From NCBI RefSeq assembly GCF_001941975.2, contig NZ_CP146991.1, positions 1,055,501 to 1,119,500 on the forward strand: 64,000 nt of DNA. The letters run 5' to 3'. The notes under the pieces are model-generated. The model was not told the origin of the DNA. It saw only the letters and a list, made by a program, of their open reading frames with translations, and did no database searches. This document shows, piece after piece, positions 60,150 through 64,000 of the stretch; the stretch's first letter is position 1, and every line of letters starts with the position of its first letter. Source of the stretch: Sporomusa sphaeroides DSM 2875. Its GTDB lineage: Bacteria > Bacillota > Negativicutes > Sporomusales > Sporomusaceae. Both the position numbers and the translations under genes were made by a program.

Positions 60150-61031
60150 ATGACAAAAATAGTGGATGTTATTGATAAAAAACTGGTTTCTACTTTTACC
60201 AATGATGTAGTTATTGGTATGGACATTGGTTCCCGTACCGGCAAAGCCGTCTTGCTTGCTGAAGGCAAGCTGTACACCGCCATTACACCAACTGCTGTAT
60301 TTACCCAGCAAACTGCCGACAAACTGTTTGCTGTCCTACTGAAACAGACCGGCTTGAAACATTCGGATATTCAGTATATTGTCGGTACGGGGTATGGCCG
60401 GATATCGCTTAATTTTGGTGATATTCCCAACAAAATTGTGACAGAAATCTCTTGCCATGCCATGGGGGCTCATGTGCTCAATGCCAATGTAAGGTCTATT
60501 GTCGACATTGGCGGACAAGACTCAAAGGCGATTCGGGTAGACCCCAAAAACGGCAAAGTAGTGGAGTTCATTATGAATGACAAATGTGCCGCCGGTACCG
60601 GACGGTTTTTGGAAAAAGTAGCCCAGTTGCTGGATCTGACAACAGAAGAATTGGGGCATGAAGCGCTCAAAGCCACCAAACCGTCAGATATCAGCAGCCA
60701 GTGTGTAGTATTTGCCGAATCGGAAGTTATCTCGCTGAAAGCCAAAGGCGAAAAGCGGGCCGATATTGCCGCCGGTATTCATATTGCCACCGCCCGACGC
60801 ATTCGCAACCTATTTAACCGGATTGGGCTGGAGCCGGATTTAGTATTTACCGGCGGGGTATCCAATAATGCCGGCATGAAAAAGGCGGTAGAGGAAGTAT
60901 TAGGCCATGCCATTAGTGAAGTCAGGTTAGATACCATTTATGCCGGGGCGCTGGGCGGAGCCGTTATTGCGCAAAAAAATCTGGCACTGGCAAGTGCTGA
61001 AAAAGAAGAATTATCAGCTTCGGCCAGTTAA
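60150..61031 (+). CDS. Stand-alone ASKHA activase (HgdC/BadF/BadG type)
   Basis: 293 residues, strongly similar to the N-terminal half of the preceding fusion (GMDIGSRTGKAVLL, NDKCAAGTGRFLEKVAQLLDL, SSQCVVFAESEVISLKAKG). Homodimeric ATPase that places one [4Fe-4S] cluster between subunits and injects electrons into a dehydratase- or double-cubane-type partner. AGAAGGAGTG precedes ATG. The operon thus has two activases, perhaps for two different partners. Confidence 0.93.
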   Translation: MTKIVDVIDKKLVSTFTNDVVIGMDIGSRTGKAVLLAEGKLYTAITPTAVFTQQTADKLFAVLLKQTGLKHSDIQYIVGTGYGRISLNFGDIPNKIVTEISCHAMGAHVLNANVRSIVDIGGQDSKAIRVDPKNGKVVEFIMNDKCAAGTGRFLEKVAQLLDLTTEELGHEALKATKPSDISSQCVVFAESEVISLKAKGEKRADIAAGIHIATARRIRNLFNRIGLEPDLVFTGGVSNNAGMKKAVEEVLGHAISEVRLDTIYAGALGGAVIAQKNLALASAEKEELSASAS

Positions 61032-61068
61032 CAACAGCAGGCAAGCAAACACATATGGGGGCGTTGAA

Positions 61069-62088
61069 ATGAATACTCAGTTAAAAAGCAATCGGCAAAC
61101 AAGGATGATTATTACTATCGTACTTTTGGCACTGTCACTATCTGTGTTTGGCTGCTCGAACAAGCAGGAGACGCAACCGACCGCCGGCTCAGGTAAGCAG
61201 CCTGATATCATAAGAGTTCCCAGCCCCGGCGATATAACCCGGCCGGATATCTATATGATTGCGGAAGAACTAGGCTATTTTGCCGAAGAAGGCATTCAGC
61301 TTGAATACGTGGGGAAGGTACCGTCGCCACAGTTAGTTGCATCAGTAGTCGCCGGCAAGATTGATGTCGGTGCCGCGCATATTAACAGAACGATTGCCGG
61401 TATTTCGGCAGGTGCCAAGATCAAAGCCGTGGTAGCCGGCACCGAGACTACCCGGGAAATACCGCATATGGTGTATGTGACTTTAGACAATAGTCCGGTG
61501 AAAAGTGCTCAGGATATGGTAGGCAAAAAAGTCGGTATTCCCACCATTGGCGGCTGCAACGAGTACACCCCCTATGCCTATCTGAAACAAAACGGCATAG
61601 ACTCACCGAAAGGCAAGATTGAAGTCATTGTTATGCCGGAAGCAAATCTTGAGCAAGCCTTGCGGCAAGGTAACATTGATGTAGCCGGTTTTCACAAAAA
61701 CCCCGGTTTTTTATTAGCACGCGGCGGTCTCAAAGTACTGTTTACCGACTATGATGTTTTTGGCACAGTTGGCGGTAACACGCCTTTCTATTTCTCGGAA
61801 AAATTCATCAAAGAAAAACCTGATGTGGTCAGGCGTTTTGTCAAGGCGGTGGCTAAGGCCAATGACTGGGCTGACACCAATCAACAACAGGCTATTGATA
61901 TTACGGTAAAAAGAGCCAAGGTTGATCCCAAATTACTGCGCACCGGTTATTTTGCTCCTAAAGGTCTCATTCAACCGGAAACGGCCGGTATCTGGATTGA
62001 TTTATTGAAAGAATTCGGTGAAATAAAAAATGATGTGAAACCGGAGCAGATTTTTACCAACGAATTTAATCCATACGCCCAGAAATAG
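61069..62088 (+). CDS. ABC transporter substrate-binding lipoprotein, NMT1/SsuA type
   Basis: 339 residues from ATG 61069, with signal peptide and lipobox (LSLSVFGCSN). Binding domain RVPSPGDITRPDIYMIAEELGYFAEEGIQLEYVGKV. The usual ligand classes of the family are nitrate, sulfonates and small aromatic or thiamine-precursor compounds. Partner of the permeases at 56272 and 57228. Its presence inside the dehydratase-like operon implies that the imported compound is the reductase substrate. Confidence 0.9.
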   Translation: MNTQLKSNRQTRMIITIVLLALSLSVFGCSNKQETQPTAGSGKQPDIIRVPSPGDITRPDIYMIAEELGYFAEEGIQLEYVGKVPSPQLVASVVAGKIDVGAAHINRTIAGISAGAKIKAVVAGTETTREIPHMVYVTLDNSPVKSAQDMVGKKVGIPTIGGCNEYTPYAYLKQNGIDSPKGKIEVIVMPEANLEQALRQGNIDVAGFHKNPGFLLARGGLKVLFTDYDVFGTVGGNTPFYFSEKFIKEKPDVVRRFVKAVAKANDWADTNQQQAIDITVKRAKVDPKLLRTGYFAPKGLIQPETAGIWIDLLKEFGEIKNDVKPEQIFTNEFNPYAQK

Positions 62089-62126
62089 TTTTAACAACAG
62101 ATGCTTGGGAAAGCGAGGAATACATC

Positions 62127-63335
62127 ATGGATATTGAGGACATTCAAAGTCCAAGAGATTATCTCATCTACAGTAAAGAGGAAGTTCATCACTATTCACC
62201 GGCTATCGGCAAGCTGTTAGACTTGTCCACCTCTTATGTTTATGATGCCGAGAAGGCCTATGCGGAGGGAAAAATTAACGCCGTTTGGTCCCGGGCGAGC
62301 GGCTGGGAGATTCCGCTGGCCTATGCTTCCGATATTATTCCCGTGGCTTATAGTGAGATGGGCCGGTTAAGTGACCTGGAATCAGTCACAATTGCTGAAG
62401 ACTACTATCAGTTTCCACAAGAAACCTGCTCAATGGTAAAGTGCACGGTTGGTCAGTGGCACAAACGCCGTGGCACTGGTATCAAAAGGATTATTGGCGC
62501 CAGTGTGGCCTGCGAACCTTATAATCTGGCCTGGGAACTAATGAGAAAGGAGGACTATGATGTTCATGCCATTGATGTGGTTTACCGGGCCCCTGGCGTA
62601 AAAGGGGAGCGGCTGGAACAGTTAGTACAGTTCCTGATTGAACAAATTTACGAAACAGCCCAGTGGCTGACAGGCAGTAAAGAGATCAATGAAGACAAAT
62701 TAAAAATTGAGATTCTGCGCAAGAACCGCTTGATTGCCAAAGTCCGGAAAGTGCTGGAACTCAGGCTAAAACACCCTTATTATATGCGCAGCCTTCCTTC
62801 CATCTATCTGCTCACAGGCTTAAATACCTATTTTGGCAAACCGGCCGAATACGAGGCCGTGCTGGATGACTTGATCAGGGAACTGGAGACAGCGCCTGTT
62901 AATCAGCGCGACCTGGATAAAGTCATTCCCCTGGTTTGGGTCGGCAGTGCCGGACAGGAATTTGGCATTTATGAAGCCATTGATCAGGCCGGCGGTGCAT
63001 TGCTCGGTTTCCGGGGCTATCCTTTTAACAATTATGATGAAACATTGCCGCCGGTAGAGGCATTAGCCCGCCATGTGCTGGGAAATCAGGAAGCCGGAGC
63101 TTCCATTTATGTACAAAAAGTTATTGAACAGGAACTGAAAAAAGTGAAAGCCAGAGGGCTGGTTCTCTACGGTTATCTTGGCTGCTCTTATGGCAGTGTT
63201 GCCAGGGAAATGTGGCGGGACTATTTTCATAAAAAGGGCTTCCCTAGTATCAACATTGAAGGCACCTTCCAGGTAGGGCCACCTACAGGGCAAATTCTGA
63301 CAAGAATCAGAGCCTTCGTCGAAATGCTGGCCTAG
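62127..63335 (+). CDS. 2-hydroxyacyl-CoA dehydratase / double-cubane-cluster-protein-like subunit 1
   Basis: 402 residues of the HgdA/B-BcrB/C family (COG1775). Conserved cysteines in QETCSMVKCTVGQWH (~100 and 105), GASVACEPYNLAW (~129) and YLGCSYGSVAREMW near the C-terminus are suited to bind a [4Fe-4S] or [8Fe-9S] double-cubane cluster. With ASKHA activases adjacent it could be a dehydratase, an acyl-CoA reductase or a DCCP-type reductase of a small molecule. No CoA transferase or ligase lies nearby, which favours a non-CoA substrate. Confidence 0.83.
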   Translation: MDIEDIQSPRDYLIYSKEEVHHYSPAIGKLLDLSTSYVYDAEKAYAEGKINAVWSRASGWEIPLAYASDIIPVAYSEMGRLSDLESVTIAEDYYQFPQETCSMVKCTVGQWHKRRGTGIKRIIGASVACEPYNLAWELMRKEDYDVHAIDVVYRAPGVKGERLEQLVQFLIEQIYETAQWLTGSKEINEDKLKIEILRKNRLIAKVRKVLELRLKHPYYMRSLPSIYLLTGLNTYFGKPAEYEAVLDDLIRELETAPVNQRDLDKVIPLVWVGSAGQEFGIYEAIDQAGGALLGFRGYPFNNYDETLPPVEALARHVLGNQEAGASIYVQKVIEQELKKVKARGLVLYGYLGCSYGSVAREMWRDYFHKKGFPSINIEGTFQVGPPTGQILTRIRAFVEMLA

Positions 63336-63375
63336 ACGGGAAGATTATAAAATACCTTGATCAAGGAGGATGGTT

Positions 63376-64000
63376 GTGGAGATAGAAGACATTCAAAGCC
63401 AGCGTGAGTATGTTGATTATTGTAAAAAGGTGCATAGCTATTCGCCGGCTGTCAACAAGCTATTGGATCTGTCTGAGGCATATGTGCCTGATGCGGAAAA
63501 GGCGTACCGGGAGGGACGGAAGAAAGCCGTTTGGAGCAACGCCTATGGCTGGGAAGTACCGGTGATTTATGCCTGCGATACCATCCCGGTAGCCTTTAGT
63601 GAGATGGGGCGGTTGAGCGATAAAGAGGTTATGCTGATTGCTGAAGACTATTACCAGTTTCCGGCAGAAACCTGCTCTATGGTGAAATGTACGGTAGGGC
63701 AGTGGCATCTGCGGCGCAACACCAGTACCATCAACCGCATTCTCGGCAATAGCTCGGCCTGCGAACCCTACAATCTGGCCTGGGAGATCATGAAACGGGA
63801 AGGCTATGATGTGTATAACAATGACGTGGTCTACCGCGGACCTACGGTGGCAGGCAAACGTCTGGAGGATTTGGTGCAGTTTTTCATTGAGCAGATCTAT
63901 GATGTGGCCGAATGGCTTACCGGCAGCCGGAAAATTGACGAAGATAAGCTCAGATTTGAAATTCAGCGCAAAAATCGCCTGCTGAATAAGCTAAGGACGG
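63376..64000 (+). CDS. 2-hydroxyacyl-CoA dehydratase / double-cubane-cluster-protein-like subunit 2 (5' part)
   Basis: Starts at GTG 63376 (AAGGAGGATG upstream) and runs off the window after ~208 codons with no stop. Closely similar to the preceding protein (EIEDIQSQREYVDY; AETCSMVKCTVGQWHLRRN; NSSACEPYNLAWE), so it arose by tandem duplication. The pair may form a heterodimer, as in HgdA/HgdB. The incomplete 3' end is due to the window edge. Confidence 0.85.
   Translation, partial: MEIEDIQSQREYVDYCKKVHSYSPAVNKLLDLSEAYVPDAEKAYREGRKKAVWSNAYGWEVPVIYACDTIPVAFSEMGRLSDKEVMLIAEDYYQFPAETCSMVKCTVGQWHLRRNTSTINRILGNSSACEPYNLAWEIMKREGYDVYNNDVVYRGPTVAGKRLEDLVQFFIEQIYDVAEWLTGSRKIDEDKLRFEIQRKNRLLNKLRT

Noticed and set aside
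1-64000. tRNA, rRNA, selC, transposase or phage integrase genes
   Set aside because: No cloverleaf, rRNA-like stretch or transposase/integrase motif was recognised on either strand; a covariance-model scan (tRNAscan-SE) would settle the tRNA question.

Overview
The window comes from a spore-forming, anaerobic, selenium-using bacterium of the Negativicutes, most likely Sporomusaceae (Sporomusa-like). This is inferred from gene content, not from a marker gene. The signs are selenoprotein glycine/betaine-type reductases read through in-frame UGA codons, a full selA, a trimeric NAD-linked [FeFe] hydrogenase, spore-membrane SpoVA genes, and many corrinoid and 2-hydroxyacyl-CoA-dehydratase-like genes.

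1-12 kb: end of grdD, selA, and the two subunits of a betaine- or sarcosine-type reductase component B (the second a selenoprotein). A selenium-type LysR gene, hydC-hydB-hydA and a chemoreceptor follow. 12-15 kb: a sigma-54 enhancer-binding regulator, then a regulatory region in which a palindrome plus -24/-12 promoter module is tandemly duplicated. 15-26.5 kb: a complete glycine reductase operon (grdE, grdB, a YbaK-like gene, trxB, trxA, grdA, grdC, grdD). It is followed by a 22-codon selA remnant and near-identical second copies of the LysR and chemoreceptor genes. Sequence scars show that this block and the first descend from one duplicated unit that later lost selA-grd and hyd segments.

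26.5-32.6 kb: a GntR regulator and a spoVA2mob-like sporulation cluster (DUF1657, DUF421-DUF1657 fusion, spoVAC, spoVAD, spoVAE, DUF1657) with a good sigma-G-type promoter, a divergent DUF421 gene and a third DUF1657 gene.

32.6-64 kb: an accessory metabolic island. Two activase-related proteins are followed by a minus-strand operon of two MtaA/UroD-type methyltransferases, a corrinoid-reactivation (RACE) protein, a DUF1847 protein and a nitrate/sulfonate-type ABC importer. Divergent from it are a DUF2325 protein, NifD-like and NifK-like proteins, a third methyltransferase and a corrinoid protein. After these come small membrane proteins, a third chemoreceptor, a polar amino-acid (cystine-like) importer, a NifX-like protein with a threonine-synthase-like enzyme, and an operon of two ABC permeases, ASKHA activases, a binding lipoprotein and 2-hydroxyacyl-CoA-dehydratase/double-cubane-like proteins that runs off the window.

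The most striking observation is a short leader motif present ten times between 42.1 and 56.2 kb, always on the coding strand upstream of these operons and often just after a strong promoter. It is a 4-bp covarying hairpin (UGA-YNRG-loop-CYNR-AGRC) fused to an intrinsic terminator. I do not recognise it as a known riboswitch. It appears to tie the nitrogenase-like/corrinoid cluster, the dehydratase-like cluster, the amino-acid importer and the NifX-like/threonine-synthase pair into one attenuation-controlled regulon.
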